57,187 nt of DNA from an uncultured Ruminococcus sp. (GCA_902778175.1 CACYWT010000006.1:1-57187); one strand, 5' to 3'; positions 34,392 to 43,819 are shown, counted from the first letter of the stretch. The notes: generated from the letters alone by a model not told the origin. Made by a program: numbers and translations.

Positions 34392-35624
34392 ATGGGAGTT
34401 TATGAAGAACTGCAAAGAAGAGGTCTGATCGCTCAGACAACAGATGAAGAACAGATCAGAGAACTGATCAATTCAGGCAAGGCTGTATTCTATATTGGCT
34501 TTGATCCGACGGCTGACAGCCTTCATGTTGGTCATTTCATGGCACTTTGTCTTATGAAACGTCTTCAGATGGCAGGTAATAAGCCTATCGCTCTTATAGG
34601 CGGGGGTACGGCTCTGATCGGTGATCCTACGGGAAAGACCGATATGCGCAAGATGCTTACAAAGGAAGATATCGAGCATAACTGTGATTGTTTTAAAAAG
34701 CAGATGAGCCGTTTTATTGATTTTTCCGATGATAAGGCTATGCTTGTCAATAATGCTGATTGGCTGCTTGATCTTAATTATGTTAAACTTCTTAGAGAAG
34801 TTGGCGCTTGTTTCAGTGTAAACCGTATGCTTACTGCTGAATGTTATAAGCAGCGCATGGAAAGAGGTCTGAGCTTCCTTGAATTCAATTATATGATAAT
34901 GCAGAGCTACGATTTTTATTCTCTCTATCAGCGTTATGGCTGTAACCTCCAGTTCGGCGGAGATGACCAGTGGAGCAATATGCTCGGCGGTACCGAACTT
35001 ATCCGCAGAAAGCTTGGCAAAGATGCTCATGCAATGACGATCAATCTTCTGCTTAATTCAGAGGGCAAGAAGATGGGTAAAACCGAAAAGGGCGCAGTAT
35101 GGCTTGACGCTGAAAAAACAAGCCCGTATGATTTCTTCCAGTACTGGAGAAATGTGGGTGATAATGATGTTATCAAGTGTCTTAAAATGCTGACCTTTGT
35201 TCCGATCGAAGAGATCGAAGCTATGGAAAAATGGGAAGGCAGCGAGCTGAATAAGGCAAAGGAAATACTTGCATATGAACTCACAAAGCTTGTTCACGGC
35301 ACAGAAGAAGCTGATAAGGCTCTGGAAGCAGCAAGAGCATTATTCTCGGCAAAATCAGATACTGATAATATGCCTTCGAGTGATATTTCTTCTGCCGATC
35401 TTGCCGACGGACAGATCGGGCTTATTGATCTTCTTTTCCTTGTAGGTCTTGTGCCGTCAAAGGCTGAGGCAAGACGTCTTATACAGCAGAACGGTATTGC
35501 AGTAAATGATGTCAGGATAAATGATGTCAAGGCTGTGATAAAAGCAGAGGACTTCGGCAGCAATGGTTATATTGTTGTAAAGAAGGGTAAGAAGGTATAT
35601 CATAAGATCAGATATACGGGCTGA
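34392..35624 (+). CDS. tyrS: Tyrosyl-tRNA synthetase
   Basis: A 410-residue class I synthetase. It has the HIGH-type motif in [14 protein letters not shown] (about residues 39-52), '[20 protein letters not shown]' for tyrosine and tRNA binding, a KMSKS-type '[11 protein letters not shown]', and a C-terminal S4 RNA-binding domain ('[19 protein letters not shown]'). The start is ATG 34392 after AAAGGA; a longer frame from 34311 would run through the T-box terminator and is rejected. It is regulated by the upstream T-box. nusB follows after 27 bases. Confidence 0.97.
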   Translation: MGVYEELQRRGLIAQTTDEEQIRELINSGKAVFYIGFDPTADSLHVGHFMALCLMKRLQMAGNKPIALIGGGTALIGDPTGKTDMRKMLTKEDIEHNCDCFKKQMSRFIDFSDDKAMLVNNADWLLDLNYVKLLREVGACFSVNRMLTAECYKQRMERGLSFLEFNYMIMQSYDFYSLYQRYGCNLQFGGDDQWSNMLGGTELIRRKLGKDAHAMTINLLLNSEGKKMGKTEKGAVWLDAEKTSPYDFFQYWRNVGDNDVIKCLKMLTFVPIEEIEAMEKWEGSELNKAKEILAYELTKLVHGTEEADKALEAARALFSAKSDTDNMPSSDISSADLADGQIGLIDLLFLVGLVPSKAEARRLIQQNGIAVNDVRINDVKAVIKAEDFGSNGYIVVKKGKKVYHKIRYTG

Positions 35625-35651
35625 GAACTTGTGAAAGAAAGGAATTTTGCT

Positions 35652-36098
35652 ATGAGCGAAAAAGCTGCAGGCAGAGAAAAAAAGATCCGGACAAGACGTG
35701 AGGAACGCAAACAGGCTTTCTATCTTTTGTTTGAACAAATATTCCAGAAAGATGATATGTCCCTCATTATGAAAGACGCAGTTGACGCCCGTGATGCGGA
35801 AATAGGCGAATATACCAGAAAGCTTGTCAGCGGCGTCGAGGAAAAAACCTCCGTGCTTGACGAACATATTTCTTCCAAGCTTAAAGGCTGGAAAATGAAT
35901 CGTATTTCCAAGGTCGCGCTGACCGTACTTCGCATTGCAGTATATGAAATGCTTTATGTTGATGATGTTCCTGTAAGTGTATCAATAAATGAAGCAGTAG
36001 AGCTTACAAAGGAGTTTGCTACTCCGTCTGACGCTTCGTTTGTCAACGGTGTTTTAGGTTCTGTAGCAAAGGAGCTTGAAACCGGCGGTGAAAAATAA
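35652..36098 (+). CDS. nusB: Transcription antitermination factor NusB
   Basis: A 148-residue all-helical protein that binds boxA RNA with NusE (S10) for rRNA antitermination. It has an Arg-rich N-terminus (KKIRTRREERKQAFYLLFEQ) and the family block 'WKMNRISKVALTVLRIAVYEML', then VSINEAVELTKEF and 'DASFVNGVLGSVAK'. ATG 35652 has AAAGGA 8 bases upstream; the GTG at 35631 has none. The TAA shares its last base with the ATG of the next gene. Confidence 0.96.
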   Translation: MSEKAAGREKKIRTRREERKQAFYLLFEQIFQKDDMSLIMKDAVDARDAEIGEYTRKLVSGVEEKTSVLDEHISSKLKGWKMNRISKVALTVLRIAVYEMLYVDDVPVSVSINEAVELTKEFATPSDASFVNGVLGSVAKELETGGEK

Positions 36099-37045
36099 TG
36101 TCTTGTTTTTTAGGTATTGATACCAGCAATTATACAACCTCAGCTTCAGTATATGACAGTGAAAGCGGTAAAATGATATATAGAAAAAAACTGCTGCCTG
36201 TTAAAAAAGGTGAATGCGGACTCCGGCAGAGTGATGCGGTTTTTCATCATGTACAGCAGCTGCCGGATATTGTAGATGATCTGTTCAGAGAGTTTGATCA
36301 AAAGATCACAGCAATAGGCGTATCAATACGTCCGAGAGATGTTGAGGGGTCGTATATGCCTTGCTTTACTGTCGGAAGTGCGGCTGCAAGGATCCTTTCC
36401 TCCGTAATGAAGGTTCCGCTGTACACTTTTTCGCATCAGTGCGGTCATATAGCCGCTGCAGTTTATTCCGCGGGCTGTATGGATCTTATTGATAAAAGCT
36501 TTTATGCTTTTCATGTTTCCGGTGGTACTACTGAGGCTTTACTGGTAAAGCCTGATAAAGAGCGTATCTTTGATGTGACGCTTGCGGCAAAAACTCTTGA
36601 TCTTAATGCCGGTCAGCTGATTGACAGAGTAGGTGTAATGCTTGGTCTGTCATTTCCGTGCGGAGCTCAGCTGGAAAAGCTTGCTGCAGGATATCAGGGT
36701 AAGATAAATGCCCGTCCGACTATAAAGGACGGAAACTGCTGTTTGTCCGGAATAGAGAATATATGCCGCCGTGAATTTGATAAAGGCAGCTCAGAAGAAT
36801 ATATTTCGGCATTATGTCTGAAATATGTTGAAGCTTCTATTTCAGCGATGTGTGACTGCCTTATTGAAAAACAAGGTCAGCTTCCTGTGATATTTGCCGG
36901 CGGTGTTATGTCTGACAGGATCATAAAGGATCATCTTCAAAAAAAATATAATTCATATTTTGCCATGCCGGATTATTCAACTGACAATGCTTCCGGTACG
37001 GCATTGCTGTGCTGTCTGAAGCATAGTATGATTTATAAAGTTTGA
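36098..37045 (+). CDS. TsaD/Kae1-like M22-family paralogue
   Basis: A 315-residue ASKHA-fold protein related to TsaD. It keeps the metal-binding pair in FSHQCGHIAAA (about residues 108-118) and a late Asp in 'YSTDNASGTAL'. The N-terminal motif is GIDTSNYTTSASVYD instead of the GIETSCDETG-type of true TsaD, and the DET residues are absent. Such proteins are labelled O-sialoglycoprotein endopeptidase in Clostridia, but no function is proven. It overlaps nusB by one base and precedes glmM by 21. The canonical TsaD should be elsewhere; tsaE and tsaB are at 28952-30096. Confidence 0.88.
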   Translation: MSCFLGIDTSNYTTSASVYDSESGKMIYRKKLLPVKKGECGLRQSDAVFHHVQQLPDIVDDLFREFDQKITAIGVSIRPRDVEGSYMPCFTVGSAAARILSSVMKVPLYTFSHQCGHIAAAVYSAGCMDLIDKSFYAFHVSGGTTEALLVKPDKERIFDVTLAAKTLDLNAGQLIDRVGVMLGLSFPCGAQLEKLAAGYQGKINARPTIKDGNCCLSGIENICRREFDKGSSEEYISALCLKYVEASISAMCDCLIEKQGQLPVIFAGGVMSDRIIKDHLQKKYNSYFAMPDYSTDNASGTALLCCLKHSMIYKV

Positions 37046-37066
37046 ACAGAAAAGGAGAAAACGAAT

Positions 37067-38422
37067 ATGGGCAGATTATTTGGTACAGACGGTGCGCGCG
37101 GTGTTGCAAACAGTGAACTGACACCCGAGCTTGCAATGAATATCGGAAGAGCAGCTGCTATGGTACTTACTGATAATGCTTCCGGCAAAAAACCAAAAGT
37201 TCTTATCGGTAAGGATACAAGACTTTCATCAGATATGCTGGAGGGCGCTCTTATTGCCGGACTTTGTTCGGTAGGAGCAGATGTTATTCAGCTCGGGGTT
37301 GTACCTACGCCTACAGTTGCATTTCTTGTAAAGAAATATAATTGTGATGCCGGTGTGATGATATCTGCTTCTCATAATCCCTTTGAGTTTAATGGTATCA
37401 AAATTTTTTCAGGCGACGGATATAAGCTTCCCGATGCGCTTGAAGAGGAGATCGAGGAAATTGTTATTGATAAGGCAAAGCCTTATCCGGTACCCACTGG
37501 TTCAGGTCTTGGATCGGTCACACGCGCAGACAAGGCTGTTGATGATTATATTGAGCACGTTATTTCTACAGTTTCATATCGTCTTGACGGTATGAAGATC
37601 GCAATTGATTGTTCAAACGGTTCGTCCTCAGTAACAGCTGAGAAGCTTTTCGGCTCTCTCGGCGCAGAATGTCATATGCTTGCTGATAAGCCTGACGGAA
37701 TCAATATCAATGATAAATGCGGTTCAACACATATGGAAAATCTGATGAAATATGTTGTTGACAATAAGCTTGATCTTGGTGTTGCATTTGACGGAGATGC
37801 CGACAGATGTCTTGCAGTTGATGAAAACGGAAATATGATCGACGGCGATTTCATTATGGCGATATGCGCTCTTGACCTTGCTTCACGCAATAAGCTCAGC
37901 AAAAAAACCGCAGTGGGAACTGTTATGTCAAATATGGGATTTGGTCGTTTTTGCAGTGACAATAATCTCAAATTCATCGCTACTGATGTAGGGGACAGAT
38001 ATGTTCTCGAAGCTATGCTTCGTGACGGTTATAATTTCGGCGGCGAACAGTCAGGTCATGTTATTTTCCTTGATTATGCTACAACAGGTGACGGTCAGCT
38101 GACTGCTGCCCAGCTTCTCAGTCTGATAAACAGACGTCAGGCAAAGCTTTCGAGTATTTCAACACTTATGACTCATTATCCGCAGATTCTTATCAATGTA
38201 AAGGTCACTGCCGAGGGCAAGCTTAATTTCTATAAGAATCAAGCAATCAAAGAAAAGATCGAACAGGTTCGTAATGAACTTGGCGATGACGGAAGGATCC
38301 TCGTCCGTATGTCCGGCACTGAACCTCTTGTCAGAGTAATGCTTGAAGGACTTGATGAGGAATTGATCGCAAAACTTGCGAACGAAACAGCACAGCTTAT
38401 CAGAGAAAAAATCGGAGCCTGA
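37067..38422 (+). CDS. glmM: Phosphoglucosamine mutase
   Basis: A 451-residue alpha-D-phosphohexomutase that converts GlcN-6-P to GlcN-1-P for UDP-GlcNAc and peptidoglycan. It has RLFGTDGARGVAN at the N-terminus, the phosphoserine loop ISASHNPFEFNG with Ser102, the Mg-binding DGDADR (about residues 242-247), the sugar loop GGEQSGH, and the phosphate-binding 'RMSGTEPLVRVM' near the end. GGAG lies 9 bases before the ATG. It ends the T-box-controlled group; I see no clear terminator in the 118 bases that follow. Confidence 0.97.
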   Translation: MGRLFGTDGARGVANSELTPELAMNIGRAAAMVLTDNASGKKPKVLIGKDTRLSSDMLEGALIAGLCSVGADVIQLGVVPTPTVAFLVKKYNCDAGVMISASHNPFEFNGIKIFSGDGYKLPDALEEEIEEIVIDKAKPYPVPTGSGLGSVTRADKAVDDYIEHVISTVSYRLDGMKIAIDCSNGSSSVTAEKLFGSLGAECHMLADKPDGININDKCGSTHMENLMKYVVDNKLDLGVAFDGDADRCLAVDENGNMIDGDFIMAICALDLASRNKLSKKTAVGTVMSNMGFGRFCSDNNLKFIATDVGDRYVLEAMLRDGYNFGGEQSGHVIFLDYATTGDGQLTAAQLLSLINRRQAKLSSISTLMTHYPQILINVKVTAEGKLNFYKNQAIKEKIEQVRNELGDDGRILVRMSGTEPLVRVMLEGLDEELIAKLANETAQLIREKIGA

Positions 38423-38503
38423 TTCGTCATAATTACCAAAGAACGATTAAAAAAGATGAAAATTTTCTCATTTTATTTGATCCGTTTTTCAATGTTGATG
38501 TGC

Positions 38504-38509
38504 TATAAT
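38504..38509 (+). promoter_or_regulatory. -10 box before the GT2-like gene
   Basis: A consensus TATAAT lies 32 bases before the ATG. No good -35 box is visible at the normal spacing, so this is a tentative promoter. Confidence 0.4.
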
Positions 38510-38540
38510 AATTATAAACTGAATTTGGAGCAGTATTATT

Positions 38541-39479
38541 ATGGCAAATATAGATGTTTCTGTTATTATTCCTTTAAAAGATAATAAAGATCAGGTTTCT
38601 TCTGTTATCAAACGTCTTTGTACTGAAACAGAAGGACTTGAGATCGAATTTATTGTTATAGATATGAATTCTGCTGACGGCGGTGTTCTGAATACCCTGA
38701 ATATAATAAAATCATTGAATCTTCGCGGCTGCGTAGTTCAGAGCGGCGGATGCTCGGTTAGCTCCGCTCTCAATACCGGAATACGCAGAGCTTCCGGAGA
38801 TTATGTGACTTTTGTATATCCTTCAAGACTTTATCGTGATTATATTACATCATATTATCGTACAGCAAAAGAAAAAAATGCTGATTTTGTTTTTGCTGTG
38901 CCTGAAACCAGCGACGGCAACAGGATACTGATTTCAGATGGTGTGACCGGAACGGATATTATTGTAAGTCTTATCCGTTCTTCGCTGACAATGGATTTCA
39001 CTGCGGTAATGTTCCGAAGAGAATATCTTATATCAGAAAATATCAGTTTTTATGAAGATTGTTTTTACGGTTATGCCGAGGCATTTATTTATAATGCCTT
39101 ATTGCATCGTCCGAAGGTAGCTTATCTTCCGCTCAGACTTGAGAGGATAGAAACCCCGCAGGATCCCAAAGATGAGGTCAAGGCAGCTAAAAACTGTTTT
39201 GATCGGCTTGATGCGATGATAAAGATATATCATCTTGCAAAAGAACTGCACAAAAATGATGAAGTTCTTATCAATGCGATCGAATATCAAAGACTTCCTT
39301 GGATAATAATGAACTGTGTTGACAAGCTTCTTCTGGAGGGCTTTAAACAATCATCGATCAAAAAACTTCTCAAATCAAAGAATTACTACAAATATCTTGA
39401 TTTTTCAAAGGATACCGATTCAGATCTTCGTGTCAGGGTTATTATCTGGAAAACAGTTCCATGGCTTTATAAGCCGTAA
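38541..39479 (+). CDS. GT2-like glycosyltransferase protein lacking the DXD motif
   Basis: A 312-residue soluble protein with the start of a GT-A fold: DVSVIIPLKDNKDQVSSVI (residues 5-23), 'EFIVIDMNSADGG', and 'ALNTGIRRASGDYVTFV'. In active family 2 enzymes this last strand leads into an Asp-rich DXD-type segment that binds the sugar nucleotide and metal. Here the sequence is YPSRLYRDY, without any Asp in the first five positions. The C-terminal half is helical. Either the metal site is built differently or the protein is non-catalytic. Monocistronic, between glmM and a terminator at 39500; GGAG precedes the ATG. Confidence 0.85.
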   Translation: MANIDVSVIIPLKDNKDQVSSVIKRLCTETEGLEIEFIVIDMNSADGGVLNTLNIIKSLNLRGCVVQSGGCSVSSALNTGIRRASGDYVTFVYPSRLYRDYITSYYRTAKEKNADFVFAVPETSDGNRILISDGVTGTDIIVSLIRSSLTMDFTAVMFRREYLISENISFYEDCFYGYAEAFIYNALLHRPKVAYLPLRLERIETPQDPKDEVKAAKNCFDRLDAMIKIYHLAKELHKNDEVLINAIEYQRLPWIIMNCVDKLLLEGFKQSSIKKLLKSKNYYKYLDFSKDTDSDLRVRVIIWKTVPWLYKP

Positions 39480-39499
39480 TATTTACAATTAATAATATT

Positions 39500-39532
39500 G
39501 TCAGTGGGTCATTCGATCCACTGACTTTTTTA
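39500..39532 (+). terminator. Terminator after the GT2-like gene
   Basis: An 11-bp stem with one G-U pair (GTCAGTGGGTC/GATCCACTGAC; 39500-39510 with 39515-39525), ATTC loop, then a T-run. Confidence 0.92.
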
Positions 39533-39561
39533 TTGATAAATTTAGTATAATATGCTATAAT
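39533..39561 (+). promoter_or_regulatory. Sigma-A promoter of the ruv operon
   Basis: TTGATA (39533-39538), a 17-base spacer and consensus TATAAT (39556-39561), 38 bases before the ruvC start. I see no LexA-type box. Confidence 0.8.
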
Positions 39562-39598
39562 CTATCTATATGTAAAGGCAAGGAATGTGTATATTTTT

Positions 39599-40138
39599 AT
39601 GAAAGTGTTAGGAATTGATCCCGGTTATGCTATAGTAGGATATGGAGTCGTTGAATATAGTAAGGGAAGATATTATCCGATCGATTTCGGTGCAATAACA
39701 ACTGATTCCGCTATGCCGTTTCCACAGAGGCTGCAGGTAATCTATAATGAGCTTGTATCCGTTATTATCCGTAACGACCCTGACGAAATGGCTGTTGAAA
39801 GATTGTATTTTCAGAATAACCAGAAAACTGCGATCGCTGTCGCTGAGGCGAGGGGAGTAATACTCCTTTCGGCACAGATGAATAATATACCGATAAATGA
39901 ATATACACCGCTTCAGGTCAAACAGGCAGTGACCGGTTTCGGACAGGCAAAGAAACCGCAGGTTATGGAAATGACGCGCAGACTTCTGAAACTTGATAGC
40001 GTTCCCAGACCCGACGATACAGCCGATGCATTGGCAATAGCTATCTGTCATGTACAGACTTCGGGTACAAAACTGCGTGATATGCTAAACAGCCGTAATA
40101 AAGTTAATCTTAATTCTATAGGAGGGCGTAAGCTTTGA
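39599..40138 (+). CDS. ruvC: Holliday junction resolvase RuvC
   Basis: A 179-residue RNase H-fold endonuclease that cuts Holliday junctions. Catalytic acids are Asp7 (LGIDPG), Glu in MAVERLYF, and the Asp pair in PRPDDTADALAIAICH near residue 141. ATG 39599 gives the family's usual start (MKVLGIDPG); the nearest AAGGA is 14 bases away, so initiation may be modest. The stop overlaps the TTG start of the phosphatase gene. It leads the ruvC-phosphatase-ruvA-ruvB cluster. Confidence 0.96.
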   Translation: MKVLGIDPGYAIVGYGVVEYSKGRYYPIDFGAITTDSAMPFPQRLQVIYNELVSVIIRNDPDEMAVERLYFQNNQKTAIAVAEARGVILLSAQMNNIPINEYTPLQVKQAVTGFGQAKKPQVMEMTRRLLKLDSVPRPDDTADALAIAICHVQTSGTKLRDMLNSRNKVNLNSIGGRKL

Positions 40139-40719
40139 CAGAATTATATTTTGTGCGTCATGCTCAGCCAGATTACAGATCAGGAAATAATGCTACATTT
40201 GCTTTATCTGATGAAGGAATGTCAGACAGAATGGCAGCATATGATGTTTTGAAAAATATCAGCTTTGATCATGCAGTAAGCAGTCCTTACCGCAGAAGTA
40301 TAGATACGATCCTTCCGATCACTGAGGAGCAGAATCTGATTATAGAAACGGACGAGCGTCTGCGTGAGCGTGACAGCGGTATCAAAGGAAACAGCAGTTT
40401 TGATCTGTTTTTAAAACGATGGACTGATTTTTCTTTCCATGAAGATGGGGGAGAATCCTTATCCCAATGTCAGAAACGGAATGTGGAGGCTTTTATTGAG
40501 CTTACGGAAAAATATACTGACAAGAAAATATTGATAGGCACACACGGAACATCACTTAGTACTGTTATCAATTATTTTGACAAATCCTTCGGGTTTGAAG
40601 GATTTATGCGCATTGTTGATTTTATGCCGTATGTGATTTGCATGAAATTTGATAAGAATAAATATTCAGGATATGAAGAGCTTTTATATGTACATAAGGA
40701 ATTTCACGGAAAGAAATGA
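40135..40719 (+). CDS. Histidine phosphatase (phosphoglycerate mutase-like) family protein
   Basis: A 194-residue branch 1 histidine phosphatase. The phospho-acceptor motif is FVRHAQPDY (His9), with SPYRRSIDT, the 'RERDSGIKG' segment and the second His in GTHGTSLS. Substrate cannot be predicted; members act on sugars, cofactors or small metabolites. TTG 40135 overlaps the ruvC stop by three bases and follows GGAGGG, so it is coupled to ruvC. It lies inside the otherwise standard ruvCAB order, 14 bases before ruvA. Confidence 0.92.
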   Translation: MTELYFVRHAQPDYRSGNNATFALSDEGMSDRMAAYDVLKNISFDHAVSSPYRRSIDTILPITEEQNLIIETDERLRERDSGIKGNSSFDLFLKRWTDFSFHEDGGESLSQCQKRNVEAFIELTEKYTDKKILIGTHGTSLSTVINYFDKSFGFEGFMRIVDFMPYVICMKFDKNKYSGYEELLYVHKEFHGKK

Positions 40720-40733
40720 GGAAATAATTAATT

Positions 40734-41339
40734 ATGATTTACAGCCTTAACGGTAAAATTATTTTAACAGAACCAAATACTGTTGTAATCGAATGCGGCG
40801 GTGTCGGATATAAATGTCTTACTACGATAAATACTATTCGTGCATTGCCTGAAACAGGCGAAAATACTATGCTTTACACCCATATGCTCGTAAGGGAGGA
40901 CGCAGTTGAATTATGCGGTTTTGCCGACAAAAGCGAACTTAACTGCTTTCGTATGCTCACATCGGTAAGCGGCGTCGGCGCAAAGGTCGCAATAGCAATT
41001 TTATCCGTTCTGACGCCGGAACAGGTCGCGCTTGCGGTTTCTGCGGGCGACAGCAAAATGCTGACCAAGGCAAGCGGAGTTGGCAACAAGCTTGCTCAGC
41101 GTATTACTCTGGAATTAAAGGATAAGGTTAAAACAATTATCCCGTCAGGAAAAATCAGTCAGGCGGATATTATTCCTGCGGCAGTCCCGGTTGAGGGCAA
41201 TGTTTCAAAGGCTATTGAAGCGCTTGCAGTACTCGGCTATACACCAGACGAGGTAACTCCATTTATGACGGGCATTGACCCCGGACTTCCTGTGGAAAAA
41301 ATAATTGGTGAAACACTTAAAGCCATAGGAAAAAAATAA
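40734..41339 (+). CDS. ruvA: Holliday junction DNA helicase subunit RuvA
   Basis: A 201-residue protein that binds four-way junctions as a tetramer and recruits RuvB. It has an OB-fold domain I (residues 1-62), helix-hairpin-helix motifs in domain II ('LTSVSGVGAKVAIAIL' and 'SGVGNKLAQRITLEL'), a flexible linker, and a C-terminal domain III that contacts RuvB ('ALAVLGYTPDEV'). Length is normal. Followed after 15 bases by ruvB. Confidence 0.97.
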   Translation: MIYSLNGKIILTEPNTVVIECGGVGYKCLTTINTIRALPETGENTMLYTHMLVREDAVELCGFADKSELNCFRMLTSVSGVGAKVAIAILSVLTPEQVALAVSAGDSKMLTKASGVGNKLAQRITLELKDKVKTIIPSGKISQADIIPAAVPVEGNVSKAIEALAVLGYTPDEVTPFMTGIDPGLPVEKIIGETLKAIGKK

Positions 41340-41354
41340 TATAGTGAGGAAATC

Positions 41355-42398
41355 ATGATGAATGATTATGATTATGAGAACAGAATTGTTACTCCTACGG
41401 AGATAATGGGAGAAAATGCAGATGATAATCCGCTCCGTCCGCAAAGACTTGACGATTATATCGGTCAGGATAAGGCAAAGCAGAATTTATCGGTTTTTAT
41501 CGAAGCTGCAAAACAAAGGGGAGAAACACTTGATCATGTTTTATTATACGGACCTCCCGGTCTTGGCAAAACAACTCTTTCCAAGATCATCGCTAATGAA
41601 TTAGGCGTTAATTTCCGTATTACTTCCGGACCTGCTATTGAAAAACCGGGAGATCTTGCTGCTCTGCTTACAAATCTGAATGACGGCGACGTTCTGTTCA
41701 TAGATGAGATACACCGCATCAACAGGGCGGTTGAAGAGGTTCTTTATCCTGCGATGGAAGATTTTGCGATAGATGTAATTACCGGAAAGGGACAGATGGC
41801 GGTATCATATCATGTTCCGCTGCCTCGGTTTACTCTCGTGGGAGCAACTACCCGCGCAGGTCAGCTTACAGCTCCGCTGCGTGACAGATTTGGCGTTACC
41901 CTGCGGCTGGAGTTGTATTCTCCGGAGGATCTTGCCAGAATTGTAAACCGCAGCGCATCAATTCTGGGAATACCTATTGAACAGGACGGAGCTCTCGAAA
42001 TAGCATCACGTTCAAGAGGTACGCCGAGAATCGCCAACCGTATGCTGAAAAGAGTAAGGGATTTTGCACAGGTTTTATCCGATGGAGTCATTACGCTTGA
42101 AACAGCCCGTACCGCTCTGGAACGGCTTGAAATTGACGAGCTGGGGCTTGACTCCAATGACCGGAGAATGCTTGAGGCAATTATTAAATTCTATAAAGGC
42201 GGTCCTGTCGGACTGGAAACACTTGCAGCAGCTATCGGAGAAGAAGCTGTTACGATAGAAGATGTTATTGAGCCTTATCTTATGCAGATAGGTTTTCTGA
42301 GCAGAACTCCGCGCGGTCGATGCATCACCCGTGCAGGCTGTCTGCATCTTGGAATTGATCTCCCGGATATTTCGGAGAATCAGCTTAAATTCGACTAA
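41355..42398 (+). CDS. ruvB: Holliday junction DNA helicase motor RuvB
   Basis: A 347-residue AAA+ motor that drives branch migration. Walker A is [10 protein letters not shown] (about residues 66-75), Walker B 'VLFIDEIHR', sensor 1 'LVGATTRAG' and the arginine finger region 'APLRDRFG'. The C-terminal winged helix ends in '[21 protein letters not shown]'. Two adjacent ATG codons (41355 and 41358) are possible starts behind GTGAGG. Confidence 0.97.
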   Translation: MMNDYDYENRIVTPTEIMGENADDNPLRPQRLDDYIGQDKAKQNLSVFIEAAKQRGETLDHVLLYGPPGLGKTTLSKIIANELGVNFRITSGPAIEKPGDLAALLTNLNDGDVLFIDEIHRINRAVEEVLYPAMEDFAIDVITGKGQMAVSYHVPLPRFTLVGATTRAGQLTAPLRDRFGVTLRLELYSPEDLARIVNRSASILGIPIEQDGALEIASRSRGTPRIANRMLKRVRDFAQVLSDGVITLETARTALERLEIDELGLDSNDRRMLEAIIKFYKGGPVGLETLAAAIGEEAVTIEDVIEPYLMQIGFLSRTPRGRCITRAGCLHLGIDLPDISENQLKFD

Positions 42399-42423
42399 TA
42401 ATACACAAGAAGAGAAGATAATT

Positions 42424-43638
42424 ATGCCGGTATTAACTGTTACGTCACTTAATACATATGTGAAATCAAAACTTGAAGAAGACCCTAATCTTGAAGATAT
42501 TGCACTTCAGGCGGAGATCTCCAATTATAAGCATCACAGCAGCGGACACCGTTACATGACTCTGAAAGATTCAATGAGCAGTATTAATGCGGTTATGTTT
42601 GCTGGTGACGCTTCAAGACTGCGTTTCCCTGTTGAAGATGGCATGAAGGTCATAGTAAGGGGGAATATTTCACTCTATCCCAAAACAGGATCATATCAGT
42701 TTTATATCCGTGAGCTTCGTCCTGACGGTATAGGCGCGCTTGCCGTTGCCTTTGAAAAACTGAAAAAAAAGCTTGAATCCGAGGGACTTTTTGCGCCTGA
42801 GCATAAAAAGCTTTTGCCGTTCCTTCCTGAAAAAATAGGCATTATAACCTCGGATACGGGGGCTGCTGTTCAGGACATCATTCGTATTCTCAGAAGAAGG
42901 TATCCCGTCGGAGAGCTTATACTTTGTCCTGTTTCCGTTCAGGGAGTCAGAGCGGCACCCGAACTGACCGAAGCAGTAAAAAAATTTGACAGGCTCAAAT
43001 GTGTTGATGTTATTATCATCGGCAGAGGCGGTGGCTCAGCAGAGGATCTCTGGGCTTTCAATGACGAGCAGCTTGCAAGGGCAATATATGAATGCAGTAT
43101 TCCGATAGTATCAGGGGTAGGGCATGAAACTGATACAACTATTTGTGATTTTGTTGCTGATATGAGAGCATCTACTCCTTCCGCCGCGGCAGAATTGATC
43201 TCACCGGAAGAGGGAGCATTGGAATATACCTTCAGTACATATTATAACCGGATAATTTCACTGTATAAAAACCGTATTAATATAGAGAAGAAACGCATAG
43301 AAGAATTACAGCATACGCTTATACTGAAAAATCCACGGGCAATGATAAAAGAAAAAAAACTTCATCTTAAATATCTGAGTTCATCGCTGTTTTCTTCTTA
43401 TCAGGGGATAATTAATAATAAGAAAAAAATGCTTTCGGATTCCGCTTTGAAGCTTGATGCGCTTAGTCCGCTCAGAGTACTCGCAAGAGGATATTCTGTT
43501 ACTGTGAAAGACGGAAATGTTATTTCATCTGTCGACAATGTTTCTGTCGGAGACAGATTGGATATAAGATTGTCAGACGGTCAGCTGGAGTGTACAATTG
43601 AAGAAAGGGTGAAGTATAATGCCAAAGACCGGATATGA
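42424..43638 (+). CDS. xseA: Exodeoxyribonuclease VII large subunit
   Basis: A 404-residue subunit of the single-strand exonuclease. It has an N-terminal OB domain (LEDIALQAEISNYKHHSSGH), the catalytic domain with 'GIITSDTGAAVQDI', 'IIIGRGGGSAEDLWAFNDE' and 'VSGVGHETDTTICDFVAD', and a C-terminal coiled coil. ATG 42424 gives the usual N-terminus (PVLTVTSLN); an upstream in-frame start lies inside ruvB. The 3' end overlaps xseB by 20 bases. Confidence 0.97.
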   Translation: MPVLTVTSLNTYVKSKLEEDPNLEDIALQAEISNYKHHSSGHRYMTLKDSMSSINAVMFAGDASRLRFPVEDGMKVIVRGNISLYPKTGSYQFYIRELRPDGIGALAVAFEKLKKKLESEGLFAPEHKKLLPFLPEKIGIITSDTGAAVQDIIRILRRRYPVGELILCPVSVQGVRAAPELTEAVKKFDRLKCVDVIIIGRGGGSAEDLWAFNDEQLARAIYECSIPIVSGVGHETDTTICDFVADMRASTPSAAAELISPEEGALEYTFSTYYNRIISLYKNRINIEKKRIEELQHTLILKNPRAMIKEKKLHLKYLSSSLFSSYQGIINNKKKMLSDSALKLDALSPLRVLARGYSVTVKDGNVISSVDNVSVGDRLDIRLSDGQLECTIEERVKYNAKDRI

Positions 43639-43819
43639 AGAATCTATAAAAAAACTTGAAGAAATTGTCAAAAAGCTTGAAATCGGCGATTATAGTTTAG
43701 AGGAATCGATCAAGCTTTTTGAACAGGGGACCAAGCTTTCAGCTTCATGCTATGCGATGCTTGAAAAGGCTGAACAAAAAATCGTAAATATATCAGAAAT
43801 TGAAAAAACGGAGGAATGA
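43619..43819 (+). CDS. xseB: Exodeoxyribonuclease VII small subunit
   Basis: A 66-residue helical protein matching the short XseB family: 'YEESIKKLEEIVKKLEIGD' forms the first helix and 'LEESIKLFEQGTKL' the second. Several copies wrap the XseA stalk. The gene overlaps xseA by 20 bases with AAAGGG upstream of its ATG, securing balanced translation. The prenyltransferase gene follows after four bases. Confidence 0.95.
   Translation: MPKTGYEESIKKLEEIVKKLEIGDYSLEESIKLFEQGTKLSASCYAMLEKAEQKIVNISEIEKTEE

Noticed and set aside
42331-42423. Extension of xseA into the end of ruvB
   Set aside because: It overlaps a conserved RuvB C-terminus in another frame and lacks an initiation site; ATG 42424 gives the canonical N-terminus.
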